From the NCBI GenBank assembly GCA_013397455.1, contig VYZB01000382.1, forward strand, positions 362,902 to 426,901: a DNA stretch of 64,000 nucleotides, given 5' to 3'. Below, in pieces: positions 11,896 to 25,201 of the stretch (position 1 is the stretch's first letter; each line of letters begins with the position of its first letter). Source of the stretch: Crotophaga sulcirostris (taxonomy: Eukaryota; Chordata; Aves; Cuculiformes; Crotophagidae). The notes beneath the pieces were generated by a model. That model was given only the letters and a program-made list of their open reading frames with translations, ran no database searches and had not been told where the DNA came from. The position numbers and the translations under genes are program-made.

Positions 11896-13750
11896 CAAAA
11901 TGGTGAGTTCCATGAATCTACGATTTCTTGCAATTTCTTTGCCTGTGTTTTGTGATTAATGTTTTCCTGAAAGATAAACTGTTGTTCTGTAACTACTTTA
12001 AGTAAGCAATCCTTTTACCTAGTAGTTCTGAAATGTTCTTTCCCCCTCTCCATTAGTTCATACTTACAGTTCTATGATAATTCTTTTTCAGAATAAATCC
12101 ATCCAATCTTCGTAAATTTGTCTTTTATTCAGGTAGCTGATGTTAATAACACTCATAATCCGCTAAATGTAGAAATCAAATGTCACAAAGTCAAGTGCTT
12201 GATAAATTTCTATTCAGCAACAGCATTTAAAAGTCATGCATTGAGCTGACTGTCCTAGTCCTTTCTGAAATAAACAATTGTTGGTAGATATTTGTCATTT
12301 CTATGTTAAGATGATTTAACTGTCTCATGTATATGTGGTCTTTTCTCCTCTCAATTCTTGGTCTCATTTTGTAGTCTTGTCTCTGTTACCTCTTTTCTTG
12401 GTCTTCAAGATCAGTGCCATATTGACTGGGAATTTTCCCACTGTGTTTCAGTCCACCTGTTTTATACTAAGGGGAGTTTGTATATGTTACTATAATAGGA
12501 ATAATTTTCATGGGCATCTTTTGAGGACTAGATGTATCAAACAGAAGTACATTTATACACAGGACAGTGGCTGCCGCTTTTGGTTTCCTGAAAGGTGCAC
12601 GTTTGCTATTAGACTCTGATGCATTTATTAAGTTATATTCCATTTTAAAGGCATGCTCATCAATATTGCTTATCAGTGTATTTACTTAGTCACAGAAATA
12701 TAACTTCCTAAAAATTCTCTTAAATGCTCAAATAATATTCTTATTTTCAATTTGTATATCACAAGTAACTGTATACAGCTACCAATCAAGGAATGGTGCA
12801 GACTAATGATTAACAGGCGTTCTGATTATTTAAGGGTTTTGCGCATTTCCTAGTACATAAACTCCATGTCCTTCACAGCATTTCTAGGGGGATGGATTAG
12901 GAGTGTTGTTGCATCTTTCTTTGATCCAGAACTGAGGATAACTAGGCTTTGTATGGAATTTTGAAATCGTATCTCCTAACTAGTAGTAAACTAGTGGCTC
13001 TAGTTTTTTTTAGTGGGTCTACAACTTTTATGGCTATTTCTTTATTTCTTAAACTAGATTATGACTTTTCAGAAACAATGAAGCATATGCTAGAAGAAAA
13101 TAGAAATATTTATACCGCATTTCTTAAAGTTGTTTCTGATACCGAATTAGCAGTTCATGAGACAGAGTAGTAGAATATTTGAAGTGAAACGGAAGTTTTT
13201 GAAACTGTTCAGACTTTTGGAAACATTAATATCTACAGTTCCCTCTTGGCTCTCTAAAACAGAACAGCTTTGACATCAGTAATTATACTCCTTTGTCTTC
13301 AAGGCCCATTTGCATGTGACTTTGAAGAACATTTAAGGTGAGTCCAGTTATCCCATGACTGATACGTGAGACATGGTAAGAAGTATCCTAGTCCACCTTC
13401 ATACATGATCATGCAAACCAAATATTATTTCCATTTATTACATGAATCTTGGCCTTTGGCATAATGATAGTTCAAAAGAAGAAACGTATGAAAGATCAAC
13501 ATAAAATAACTTGGCATGTCAAGGAGAACACCAATGAAGAGTTAATTTCATTAGCATAAGAAACTGTCTGCAGTAACATTGTAAAACATGTTTATGTGTA
13601 CCAGATAAACTTGGGATAAACTTGTCAGTGTTTCTTTCCATTATTTTTATGAACAATAGGAAAAAAAATCTGTGATATTATGAGTCAGTTAATTATGTAT
13701 ATCCGTATACATCACTCATGTTCTTGTTGTCATGACATGGAAACAAGACA
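11896..13750. other. Unique AT-rich DNA between CR1 copies
   Basis: No repeat, exon or RNA gene recognised. Open frames of 60-94 codons here have no motif support. Confidence 0.5.
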
Positions 13751-15600
13751 TAGAGTTATAGAATCGTAGAATCATTAGGTTTGAATAGACCTCTAAGATC
13801 ATTGAGTCCAACCATTAGCCCAACACCACTATGCCTACTAAACCATGTGCTGAAGTGCCATGTCTACACATTTTTTAACACTTCCAGGGATGGTGACTCC
13901 ACCACTTTCCTGGGCAGCCTATTCCAATGCTTCACCACTCTTTCAATAAAGAATTTTTTCCTAATATCCAACCTGAACCTTCCCTGACACAACTTGAGGC
14001 TATTTCCTCTTGTGCTATCTCTAGTCACTTGGAGATGAGATCAAAATCTGCCTCACTATGACCTCCTTTCAGGTAGATGTAGAGGGTGATAAGGTCTCCC
14101 CTAAGTTTCCTTTTCTTCAGACTAAACTGCCCCAGTTCCCTCAGCTGCTCCTTGTAAGACTTATTCTACAGACTCTTCCTCATAAGACTTGTTCTCTAGA
14201 CCAGCTTCGTTGCCCTTCTCTGGACATGCTCCAGCACCTCAATTTCTTTCTTGTATTGAGGGGTCCAAAACTGAATACAGTACTTGAATACAGCACTTGA
14301 ATACAGCCTCACCAGTGCCGAGTACATGGAGATGATCACTTCCCTAGTCCTGATGGCCACATAATTTCTGATACAAGGCAGGATGCTGTTGGCCTTCTTG
14401 GCCAACTGGGCACACTGCTGGCTTATGTTCAGCCAGCTGCCAAACAGCTTGCCCAGGTCCTTTTTCACAGGGCAGCTTTCCAGCCACTCTTTCCCAAACC
14501 TTTAGAGTTTCATGGGGTGGTTGTGACCAAAATGTGGGACCTGGAACTTGGCCTAGTTAATTCTCATACAATTGACCTTGGCCGATCAATCTAGCCTGTC
14601 CAGATCTCTCTGCAGAGCCTTTCTAACCTCGAGCAGATGGATATTCCCACCTAGTTTGGTGTCATCTGCAAGCTTACTGTTGGTGCACTCAATTCCCTCA
14701 CCCAGATCATTGATAAGGACATTAAACAAGACTGGTCCCGAACTTGAGCCCTAGGGAGAACCACTTGTGAATGGCTTCCAATTGGATTTAGCTCTGTTCA
14801 CCGCAATTCTCTGGGCTTTGCCGTCCAGCCAGTTTTTTTACCCTGCGAAGAGTACAGCTGTCGAAGCCATAAGCTGCCAGCTTCTCTAGGAGGATGCTGT
14901 GGGAGACAGTGTCAAAGGCTTTACTGAAATCCAGGTAGATAATATCCACAGCCTTTGCCTCATCCACTAGGTGGGTCACCTGATCATAGAAGGAGACCAG
15001 GTTGGTTAAGCAGGACCTGCTTTTCATGAATACATGCTGTCTGGGCCTGATCCCCTGGTTGTCCTGCTCATGCCAGGTGAGCACACTCAAGATGAACCAC
15101 TCCATTACTTCCCTGATATTGATGTCAGACTGACCTGTAGTTCAGGGCTTGTAGTTCTCCTCCGGATCCTCCTTCTGGCCCTTCTCATAGATGGGCATCA
15201 CACTGGCAAGCCTCCACTAGTCTGGGACCTCCTCTGTTAACCAGGACTGCTGATAAATGATGGAGAGTGTCTTGACAAACTCCTCCGTCAGCTCTCTCAG
15301 TATTCTCAAGGGGATCCCATCCAGTCCCATAGACTTGTGAGTGTCCAGGTGACATATCAGGTGATTAACTGCCTCCTCCTGGATTACTGGGGAGTTTATT
15401 CTTCTCTCCATCCCTGTCTTCCACCTCAGGGGTCTGAATACCCTAGGGACAACTGGTCTGACTATTAAAGACTAAGACAAAGAAAAGATTAAGTACTTCA
15501 GCCTTTTCCTCATTCTTGGTGACAATGTTCGCCCCCTGCATCCAAGAGAGGATGGAGGTTCTCCTTGGCTCTCTTTTTGTTGTTAATGCGTTTGTAGTCA
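13751..15600 (-). mobile_element. CR1 LINE, 1.85 kb, 5'-truncated, broken ORF2
   Basis: This is the longest minus-strand CR1 here. Reading leftward, one meets the end of the endonuclease-RT linker, then RT motifs: MGLDGIP..RELTEE (about 15,330-15,270), the YLDFSKAFDTVSHS catalytic block with its aspartate (about 14,950-14,900), and a LADD box (about 14,660), where CR1 normally has FADD. The C-terminal region (RDLGxLxxxx[13 protein letters not shown]) follows, and a TATAGAATCGTAGAATCAT-type tail at 13,751-13,777. The frame is split into several pieces by stops and frameshifts, so it is dead. It was truncated at its 5' end, as is usual for CR1; the left half of the ORF2 and any ORF1 are absent. 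It belongs to the same tail class as the element at 53.4-55.3 kb. Confidence 0.9.
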
Positions 15601-16403
15601 TAGAGGGGTCACTATCCAGAATGAACAAGTATGAAAAAATTCGTTCATTTATCTAATTATACAAGTACAAACTGAGAGAAACTAAGCAGAGCATCACCAA
15701 ACTGAGCAGCAGTGATAACCATTGATGGAGACAAGGTGAACACGAGAGATTTAAATAGTATTTTAAACAATAAAAAGGAAAGCAACACATGGCTTTGGAA
15801 AATACGAGCAAGGAGTTGAATTGTAGCTTGACTTGGAAAACAGCTTAAGGGGTTTGGAGTATTTGTGCCTGTTGGTTTATCTGAAGTAGGTTTCCCACTT
15901 GCTTTGAACCATTTAGAAGAAGTCAGGTTTTCACAGTCATCTTAACGTGCAATGTGGCACAGTTGAACAGATGCTCTGTTTCATTGTCCTAAGGCTCAGC
16001 ATATGGGACTCATGGCTTATTGAGTTAAGACAATCAACTATCAGTTTTTAGGGCTTTTTGATGTGATCCAGGAAGATATATTTCAGCTGAGATACAGATC
16101 TCCTTTAATACTTGGTTATCTAGATCTAAATAAAAGTAGACCTAATCTAAATAATCCTAATCCTGTATTTCAGAAACATTTAAAGGATCTATATTTGGAA
16201 AAGGAGATTTTGATCTTCACTGGAATAAAGTTTGTATGAGTAGTATATCATAAAATATAAATTCTACAAAACACGCAAGTGCATTGGCATAACTTGGAAA
16301 TGGAAGTTGTTATGTCTGTTTTGTTGCTTTTTTTTTTTACTTGCTCTCAGTAGTTCATCAGCAAGCATAGAATAACTACAAATTGTTATAATAACTACAA
16401 ATG
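15601..16403. other. Unique AT-rich DNA between two CR1 copies
   Basis: No gene or repeat recognised. It contains a T9-10 run near 16,330 just upstream of the next CR1 fragment. Confidence 0.5.
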
Positions 16404-16872
16404 GATTGAGGGTAGCCCTGAAGAGAAGGACTTGGAGGTGCTGAATGATGAGAAGCTCAACATCAGTCAGAAATATGTGCTTGCAGCCCAGAAAGTCAAC
16501 TGTATCCTGGCTGCATCAAAGGAAGTGTAATCATGTTGAGGGAGATGATTCTACCCCTCTAGTGAGACCTCACCTGGAGTCCTGTGTTCAGTTCTGGAGT
16601 CCTCAGCACAGGAAGGTCATGGATCTGTTAGAGTGAGTCCAGAGGAAGGTCACGAAGATGATCAGAGAAATGGAGCATCTCCCATACGAGGACAGGATGA
16701 GAGAATTGGGCTTCTTTAGCCTAGAGAAAAGAAGGCTCAGGGGAGACCTTATAGCAACCTTCCAGTACTTAAAGGGGGGCTACAGGAATGCTGAGGGAGG
16801 GGGGTCTTTGTCAGGGAGTGCAGTGATAGGAAGAGGGGTAACAGGGTAACAGTTTTAAGCTGAAAGAGGTTA
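16404..16872 (+). mobile_element. CR1 LINE fragment (ORF2 C-terminal region)
   Basis: The plus strand carries the CR1 block 'KDLxVLxDEKLNISQ..CxLAAQKVN', then '(V)RPHLESCVQFWSPQHRKVMDLLE' at about 16,566-16,636 and '[23 protein letters not shown]' shortly after 16,658, with in-frame stops and frameshifts between them. It ends within the segment following '[15 protein letters not shown]', before the 3' untranslated region. The QHRKVM variant distinguishes it from the QFGKDV copies at 34.8 and 50.2 kb, so it is a different CR1 lineage. Confidence 0.85.
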
Positions 16873-17811
16873 TGACCTGTACCTGATTGTTGAATAAGGG
16901 ACAGAAGCTGCCAGTAGATTTCCTTCTCTAGCAAGGTAGTCCCGCTGTCCTTCACAATAACTCTCTTTTAATACTCATTCTTTCCTCGCTCTTGTTCCTG
17001 ACTTTCCTTGTCCTGAATGTTAGTGACATGAGCATGAAGTGTCTGAAACTGTGATTAGTCAACAGGTTTTGTCAGAACTGAGCAGCACTACAGTATGTGC
17101 TCATAGAATTATTGCCAATGACTGCTCACTTATAAATTTACTGAAGCAGAGAGTAAACATTGTCATTGTGCTTTCAGACAGTGTTCTCACATTTTTTTTA
17201 TCTGCTGTCTGAATGTCTTTATTTTTCATTTTTGTTTTCTTACCACAATGAAAGAGATTAAATCTTAATCACATTTTAAAAAAGAAATTGATTCAGCAGC
17301 AGTCTAGATGTTGTTTTTGTTTTTAATCACATTGTTTATTTTAGACTTTTCATTTGACATTGAATCTGTATATCTGTTGAATTCTGAGCATTTTGTCATA
17401 CAGTACAGACCCTGTGTTCCTCTAAATGTACAATCTCTGCTTATAAATAGTCATATTTTCTGCCTTGCAACGTCCTGCATTTTGTTTTTATTATTAAAGG
17501 AAGCCAGGGAAAGAGATAATACAAACTGAGCCCTGTGCTCTTCAGATGAACACTGTGTCAGGACCCTGGACTGCTCATTCTTCCTCTGCTTTGCTTCAAA
17601 CTGTTTATTGACTTTATGGCTTTACTTCATACTACTTATGGAGCTGTGAGTGAAGTAGATGAAAAGGTAATGCTGATTCTTCTTTAAAGCCTTTCTGCCC
17701 GTAAAAGTCATTGTGAAGGGGCCACATTGTAAACTTCCTGTTTCCTGATGGTACCTGATGGTACTTCTTTAGTCATACTGTGTCTTTCTTAATGTGGTTT
17801 TAGAAGAAAAT

Positions 17812-17850
17812 ATTTTTTGTTTGTTTGTTTATTTTTTTATTTTTTAATTT
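17812..17850 (+). repeat. T-rich low-complexity tract
   Basis: An imperfect TTTG/TTTA array with long T runs. On the reverse strand it is an A-rich tract, possibly the relic of a retrotransposon tail. Confidence 0.6.
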
Positions 17851-18254
17851 CCAAAAGAATACAATGTCTATAGTGTCAGGCATCAGCATTACAGCATCCT
17901 CTCTCTCTGTTACTTTGGCAGTCTCTGTAATAACCAAAGCAGATTAAAAACAAAATCAGGAAGAAAAACATTTCATTGTTGAAACCAAAATGCTCTGTGG
18001 AAAAATGATAGTTCTGATGGAAACATTTTCCAAACTCAGGATATGAAGATAAGAGGTGCTTTCACATTCTCTCTTGATATGCGTGAGACAAAGTTGTAGC
18101 TTCTGTTCTGCTTGGTGGGAAAAGGGATTTGAAACTGATGCTACCACCTTCCCTTTGAGAGAAATGAAAATATGTCTCCATTTTAAACTGATGAAAGTCG
18201 AGAAAGATCTATCAAAATCTTGCTATGTTTCATTTGAAATAAATGGAATGAAGC

Positions 18255-18287
18255 TTTTTTGTTTTGTTTTGTTTTGATTTTTTTTTT
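18255..18287 (+). repeat. GTTTT pentanucleotide repeat
   Basis: T6 is followed by GTTTT units and ends in T10. This is a simple microsatellite; the stop-free frame across it (F-rich) is an artefact. Confidence 0.8.
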
Positions 18288-21064
18288 CCTGAAGTCCTAC
18301 AAGTAACAGTGTGTAGAGTGATTTTGAAAACAAGAATGACCTTGAGTGGTACAGTCTCCTGGTTGCTCTCCTGTTTTCCATTTTGTGTTTGTCTTCTTGG
18401 AGATAAGACAAAACCAGTGAATTTGAGGGTGAAGTGTGGGGACTGTCAGCAATTCCACAGTGGTACCATAGCTTCTGAAAGAAATTGGGAGAGTGAAAGA
18501 TTTTCTGGGGACTGGAAGAATTTTGTAGGAGTTGGAAATCTCTCTGGCAGCTGGCAGAGGGGCACAAGTGGATGTCTGATGAAAGAGATATAGTCCTTAA
18601 ATCTCTTTAGGTTAAGCTACATGTCAGGATGCCTATATCATAAAGGTGGTTTACATGAAATCTCCTTCTCTCTTACTCAATCTGTTCTGTGAAGGGATAA
18701 AGGCTAGAGCCAAAGTTCCCAAGAAACAGTTCCTACAGGGTTCTGGAAATATTTATTAATTTTGGTAATACTATTTTTTTTAATTACATAGCAGTTTTAA
18801 AAGGAAACTCTCTCTCCTAATTTATGTGTGTCTGGTTGTAGCTTGCTTGCCATTAGTTTTATATTGGTGTAAACCATTACCTCCAGTTTCCATCCAGTTG
18901 AAGTCTGATGTGAAAAAAACAATCCAAAACCCAAACATATTAGTGTAAGAACTAGCACTGACTTGTAATATTAATGAGTGCTTGACTTATTTGTTATTAT
19001 CTATATCAATAGCTCGAAGCAGTCAGGCCAATACTGGCTGCTGCATTTTGAAATATCAGTGAGACAATCTGCAACAATTGTCTGAGTTTACAGTTGTGAC
19101 TTGTTGTATCTTATATCCCACTTTAAACAGTAAGATCTTTCAATCAGAGACCTGTTTTCATACTAGTGTCTACACGAGGAGTTAATTGTCCTAGTCAGCC
19201 TTTATAGCCGATACAACCAACATAGCATGTATTCAGATGAAAGTAAGTCTAAACGAAGTAATATGAGCTGTATATTCAGCAATGCCTCTTTCTCCTTATT
19301 AAGGTTAAGGAAGGCTAGCAAGCCAGCTCAGATGAAGGAAGTTCGAATTGAGTTGAATCTTACCAGACCTGTCAGCTGGTAATTTTGTGTGCCTTTGTAC
19401 ACCTTTGTCCTCTTCATTGAACCACTGGTTCTGACACAAGTTCCTAGAAGTGATCAAGCAGAGAGTGCTTGTTCTCTTTGTGCAAAGAAAATTGAATGAA
19501 AGGGGCAGCAGGAATGGAAATGACTGTGACTTGTGTCCTGAGAAAAGGTGGGTAAACAATATTGAGCTGTCTCTTAGGGAATTAGTGAGGTTGTTTCCTG
19601 TCCAGTGAAATAACTCATTGATTAGATTTTCTATGTCTAATTTAATCCAAGACTTGTAGGAAACATCAATCTAAGATCTAAGTGTGTGGAATTTGCAAGA
19701 CATCATTGACAAATCACTGAGGCTTTTTTTCACAGTGGGATTTTCATTGTTCTCCTTTCATGAGAGCTAATAGACATCTTGAGTGTCAGAGAGGTTCTGT
19801 TTCAGGCACTGGAGAGTGTCTGTATTCTGATCCCCATAATGGGCATTGAAGCTCTTGCATGTGCTGCCATTATAGAAGGCTCACTTGGTCATGTTTCACA
19901 TTTGAGTTAGGTAGAGATACTAGTGGGTAGCTGGAGATCCAGACACTCCCTTGCTACCGAGGAGGAGGTATATTACCTCTGTACTCTCCTACAGCCATAA
20001 AGGTACTTTGCTTCTAACCAAACAGAGCTTTAATCAACAAAACCAGACAGCATGGCTGTCTTACATGCATGATAAAAACGGATCAGAGCAGTCATATAAC
20101 CCCAAATCCTACAAATACTTAGGTGTATGCTTCCTTCTTAAGCACATGAGCTATACTGAAGGTGAATGTTTCACCTACTGTGTACTTGGAAGATCTAAGC
20201 TGCAGTGGCAGAATTTTGAAATATGGAGAAAGTTTATGATTAAAGTAAAAAGAGTTCCAGGAGAAGTAATATTGTTACCAGTCACATCGAGGGCAAAATG
20301 TCCCTCTGACTTGAAGACTTCCCAATTGTAATCAAGCATCATATCTGAGGGACAATATATGTCTTGAGGCATATGGCTATGGATAAAGATCAAATGCATC
20401 AATGCCTTGAATTAGAACTGAAGAGAGGTGCTAAACATGTTTGTATTGGACAACGTTAGCTCTTCTGAAGTAATGTTTGCAAAAGATTTTAAAAAGTGTT
20501 TGCATCAGGTCGTGATGCAAAATGTGCATGTCATCTGTTTACTTCACAGAAGCACATGTTGGGCTGTGCAAAATAGTTATTATAGATATTATAAGTGAGT
20601 TGACAAGCAGACACTTGTTTGTTTCTACAAATACCAGTACTGAAGTTTTCACACACTCCCACAGACATAGGGGGGCCATCTGAGAAGCGAACTCATGCTG
20701 TACAAGAGCACATGAAGAGAGTATTAAGTACTGGTCACAGTGTTCATGAATGGGAAATGGAATAATATATTGGAATACCTATGTAATAATGTAATTTAAC
20801 TCTACTAATATAGGTAACATTGCAAAAAAAAAATTAAACTTTGTAAAAATGTAGTTACACTATTGTCAGTTTTGTTAATTGGACCAGATATTAGGCTATA
20901 ACAAGAATGACGTTTCAAAACATCAGTAATTTTAAGGGATGATACCAAGGAAGAGAGTGAGATTTTTCCCACTGTCATTGAAGACACTGTCATATATTGG
21001 CAATTGTCTTGATTCCTGCTCTAATGGAATCACTCTGCTTTCTTTATTTTCCTTTTCTGTAACA

Positions 21065-21715
21065 CTAGTGACGAGCCGCCAACTGGATGAAACACCATTC
21101 ACCACTACTCTCTGGGCTCAGCCATCCAACCAGTTCCTAACCCAGCACAGAGTGCTCCCATCCAAGCCACTGGCTGCCAGCTTCTTTAGGAGTTTACTGT
21201 GGGAGACAGTGTCAAAGGCCTTGCTAAAGTCCAGGTACACCACATCCACAGCCTTCCTCTCATCCACCAGGCGAGTCACACGGTCATAAAAGGAGATCAG
21301 GTTGGTCAGGCAGGACCTACCCCTCCTAAACCCATGCTGGCTGGGCCTGATCTCTCGGTTGTTCTACAGGTGCCACATGATTGCACCCAGTATTATCCGC
21401 TCCATAATCTTACCTGGGACCGACGTCAGGCTGACAGGTCTGTAATTACCTGGATCATCCTTATGGCCTATGTGGATAGGCGTCACATTGGTCAACTTCC
21501 AATCTTCCGGGACCTCTCCGGTGAGCCAAGACTGTTGAAAGATGAGCTTAGCAAGCTCTTCTGCCAGCTCTCTCATCACCCTAGGATGGATCCCATCTGG
21601 CCCCATAGACTTATGAGGGTCCAAGTGGCTCAGCAGATCTCTAACTTCCTCCTCATGGATTGCAGGAGGGCCATATTGCTCCCTGTCCCCATCAACCACT
21701 TCGGAGGACCAATCG
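21065..21715 (-). mobile_element. CR1 LINE fragment (reverse-transcriptase N-terminal half)
   Basis: On the minus strand the frame 21,364-21,798 contains a CR1 RT N-terminal block: HEEEVRDLLSHLDPHKSMGP, then DGIHPRVMRELAEELAK, QQSWLTGEVPEDWK, and GNYRPVSLTSVPGKIMERII. The continuation to the left has a frameshift and then the KAVDVVYLDFSKAFDTVSHS block (about 21,255-21,200) with the catalytic aspartate. It ends before the second catalytic box (ADD), so both the RT C-terminal half and the 3' tail are missing. Loss of the 3' end is unusual for CR1 and implies a later deletion or rearrangement at about 21,065. Confidence 0.9.
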
Positions 21716-22020
21716 TCTAGCGAACAGACTTCTTTACTGTTGAAATGGGATCTTTTACAGGATTTGAGAGTATTTGATCCTGTAATGTTCATATGCATTT
21801 CACATTAGATTCTTATATCTCAAAGTTGGATTTTCATGGGATTATTTAAGAAAGGTTTTTTCATTTTCTCTGAAAAATTGGTACAGCAGATGAATAGTGA
21901 TAGTTTATATTTATAAATGAAACTACACTAGAATCATCTATTTTTCTAAACATATTTATACTTTATGTATCCACCTGTGGATTTTGTGAGAGAAAGCATC
22001 TTTAGAGACTAGTGGCCAGT

Positions 22021-22112
22021 TACTGTCCCTGCTTATGAGAGAAGGGTTAGAATTAGAGGATCTTTAAAGGTACCTTCCAACCCAACCCATTGTATGATTC
22101 TGTGATTCTGTG
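22021..22112 (+). mobile_element. CR1 3' end fragment
   Basis: The text has the CR1 3' untranslated signature GGATCTTTAAAGGTACCTTC (a form of 'gatctttaaaggtcccttccaaccc') followed by the tail GTATGATTCTGTGATTCTGT. The upstream part is diverged. The tail class is the ATTCTRTG type, unlike the GATACTGT type at 23.6, 34.8 and 50.2 kb. Confidence 0.8.
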
Positions 22113-23641
22113 CTTTGTGTAATCTTTACAGGTTTTTTTTTTGTTATGGAATAGGAAATATTAGTTATGTTTTATATAACAAATACAATTTTCCTGCATA
22201 GGTTTTGCTGTCTATCTGGAAATTTCATTTTCTGAAACACAGCACGAAGTAGACACATTCTTTCATCTTTATCCACAGAGATACTATTGAGGGGAAATAT
22301 TTATATATAAATGTTTTCAGTAATAATGCACTAATTAATGTAATTTTTGACCTCAGGGTACAGTGAAAGTGGATTAAATGGCAGATGAAAGAGGGAACTG
22401 GTGCAAAATGTTCTGCTGGTTTTGCCTGTGTGGCAGTCTCTGACCAAAGCTGCCTTACTGGATAGAAAGAGATTTCTCGTTCATAGAGTTATGTAATTCA
22501 ATGGATCTGTACAAGTGCTTGAGTGAATTCTGTTGTAGTTGAGAAACACAAATATTTGATAGGTATATAAACATAGACGCCTCTTCATGGAAGGGGAAAT
22601 GTTTAAGAGGAGTCTACCTTTTTCTTGTGTTCTGTATTTAATGCTGGAAAACGAAAACAGAAGTTCCCAATCTTTTCTGAAAGCAAATTTTGCATAAGAC
22701 AATGTTTTTCCTAAAATTCCCCATGGGAATGATGTATTCTTGGCTTTCCATAATACATTTTGAGTATTATCAGTTTGAAGATTTTCTTAAATATGTTCTC
22801 AAGACTATTTTGAAAGTTCAAAAGTTCTCCTTTGTGATTTTTCTATTACTATAATAAAATATATGAAATTTCAAAATACTTTTTCAAATATATGGAAAGT
22901 GGCTCTACGCTGGATGAGAGCTTAAGGGCTAAGAAGTGTTGAAATCTCAATATTCCGCTTGTATTTGACACTTTGCTTTAGTTGTCTTACAGAAACTTTT
23001 GCTGCTAAACAGACCTAGATACATCATTTCAATACATGCAAAATAAATGCCTAGGGAATCTACTGCACTTTTTTGGCTTGCATGTTTTACTCACCGTTTT
23101 AGGTTTGAATGGGTTACTTGAGCTGAAAAATGCCCCCATCTATAAGGAGGAGAATTACCTGGCCATGTCACTCCAGTCTGTTTTATGCGAACCGTGGTCA
23201 TGGTTGACAATTGTATTTTTTCTATTTTCTGTCTACTTAAAGTTAAGTGGCGTAAATTTTGTATAGAAGGAGATGCTTTGACAGATATGAATCTCTAGAG
23301 CTCTAGACTATCAGCAAAACTGCAGTCTGAAACTACAACATAAGGCAAAAAAATATGCATGGTCTAGACAGTCGGAAAGCTATTTCTGAATTTTATTAAT
23401 ATCTCAATTAAAAATTGTATCTGGATTAAGGTAGGATATTTGATTACAGACAAGAAATGAGTGTGCATATCCTAAAGGTTTCTTCTCTCCTTGCAATGCA
23501 AGAAATAGTACATTTACATTGCACCGTTTCTACTGTTTTTTGAACTCCAAATAAGAGAGTTAAAAAAATATGCCGGCTAGGTTTTTATCATTAAGTAGCT
23601 GATTAAATGTGATTTAAATTGTCGTGTATATCAACATAGAT
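22113..23641. other. Unique AT-rich DNA between CR1 tails
   Basis: No gene or further repeat recognised. The 305 bp at 21,716-22,020, before the preceding CR1 tail, likewise show nothing. Confidence 0.5.
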
Positions 23642-23860
23642 ATCACAGTCACAGTATCACAGTATCACAAGGTTGGAAAGGACCTCTGAGATCATCAACC
23701 TATAACCCAACACTAACACCAACCCATCATCTAAACCATGGCACTGACTACGTCATCAAATCTCCTCTTAAACACCTCCAGGGTTGGTGACTCTACCAGC
23801 TCCGCGGGCAGAGCATTCCAATGGCCAGTCACCCTTTCAGTGAAGAACTTTTTCCTAATA
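23642..23860 (-). mobile_element. CR1 3' end, GATACTGT tail class
   Basis: The plus strand begins with three near-copies of ATCACAGT, the complement of a GATACTGT-type CR1 tail, then GGTTGGAAAGGACCTCTGAG, then the complement of the last part of ORF2 ending at the LSVKNF(F) stretch. It is about 220 bp and truncated at 23,860. The first 50 bp of body are close to the copies at 34.85 and 50.21 kb, so all three are one subfamily. Confidence 0.88.
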
Positions 23861-24593
23861 TATAAACATATGCACAATTTATGTCAGCAATTCCTGTCTA
23901 TACGTTCAAAAGAGCTTTCCACAGAAATTAAACTTCTGTGTGCAATTCACAATGAAGTCCTAAGTCGCTTAGTCGCTTTTGAGGCATTGCAACTTGCTAT
24001 TACATCGCTGTAATCTAAAATTGTCCTGCACTCCTTCTCTAAAAGCTTGTATTTGCAGTGAAACAACAGTGTAGTAACTGGAAGTGTGAATTCACTGGAT
24101 ACAGAGGGATTTATTTCCTATGTCTTTTTTTATCCCTCTAGCACAGTGGCAAGTTTTCTATGCTTATAGCCTTACTATTCCACAAGTCAGTTCCTGTTGA
24201 AATCTAACCTTTCTGACTTTATACTTTTTTACAAAGAAAATAGTTGCTCCATCTTTAATCTAAAAAGTTACAGCAGTGTCTTTCAGTGCTTTAGCTGGCA
24301 AAAATCTTTTGAAGAATAAACTGCTAACACTAAGACACAGAAGTGTTTGAATGCTGCGATATTGTATAGGACCTGTCAAACCCCTTAAATCTGTGATTCT
24401 TCCCACTATCACTCCTGCAGAGGGGCACCAGGAGTAAATTAATTCAGATTAAGAGGAAGGAATATATACTGTCTCTGGCCTTATATGACAGGTGGTGTGG
24501 TTAGTGGTGGTTTGCTTGGCTCTTTTTCCTTGTAGCTGAAAAGTATAGGGTTTTCTCACATGTATGACTAGGAACTGTCAAATTGTGCAAGTA

Positions 24594-24613
24594 TTTTATT
24601 TATTTATTTATTT
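24594..24613 (+). repeat. TTTA tetranucleotide repeat
   Basis: About five copies of TTTA. A simple microsatellite. Confidence 0.8.
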
Positions 24614-25125
24614 GTTCTCATAGGTTTCTAGCTATTAAGTTTAAAGTTCCTTGGGGAGTGGTCATAAAGCAGTGGAGAGGAGGGCTCTGAGCTGGCATTT
24701 TGTTGCCCTGTTTTGATTTTGCCAAATCAGAAAATTCATGCAGTTTAAGACAGATGGCAGTTCTTGACACGTAATGAATAAAACTAGCATTGGAAGGCTT
24801 TTTGGGGCTCTGTGTGTGGTCTGTTGCAGTTAGTGATGTGCGCTACATTAAGCTTGTTGCTGTTTTAGGACTATATCTCATGCTGTCTTATAAATTGATG
24901 GAAATCTGAAGCTGTGTTAATTTTGTTTGCCGAGTAATTTCTGAATCCTTCAAACATAAGAATATTGTATTTTCCTTGTTATGGCAATTGTTCTTTGACA
25001 GTTTTTTTCTTTCTTTTTTCCCATGCAGAACAGTTCAGTTCTGTGGCAGTTGTGCAAATAATATAGGAAGAGCTGGTTTTAGATAATACTCCTACTTGTA
25101 GTATAAATAGTCTTTGTGTAAAAAT

Positions 25126-25201
25126 TCTAGTTGAGAAATGCTTATAAATAAATAATTTTAATAAATGCTTATAAATGCTCTAGTTGAGAAATGCTTATAA
25201 A
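25126..25201 (+). repeat. Imperfect 53-bp tandem duplication
   Basis: A 23-base segment (TTCTAGTTGAGAAATGC plus flanking TTATAAA) at about 25,126-25,148 recurs at 25,179-25,201, offset by 53 bp, with AAATGCTTATAAA-like words between. It looks like a small local duplication or replication slippage product. Confidence 0.7.

Larger units (their letters stand above)
16873..21064. other. Unique AT-rich DNA with short T/G tracts
   Basis: No gene recognised. Low-complexity tracts lie at 17,812-17,850 (TTTG/TTTA-rich) and 18,255-18,287 (GTTTT). A 126-codon plus-strand frame at 19,951-20,331 and a 109-codon frame at 18,264-18,593 lack any recognisable motif. A small tandem duplication of CTGATGGTAC lies near 17,746-17,765. 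Confidence 0.5.

Noticed and set aside
19951..20331. 126-codon plus-strand open frame as a gene or retroviral remnant
   Set aside because: I considered a retroviral coding remnant but saw no motif of gag, protease, polymerase or envelope.
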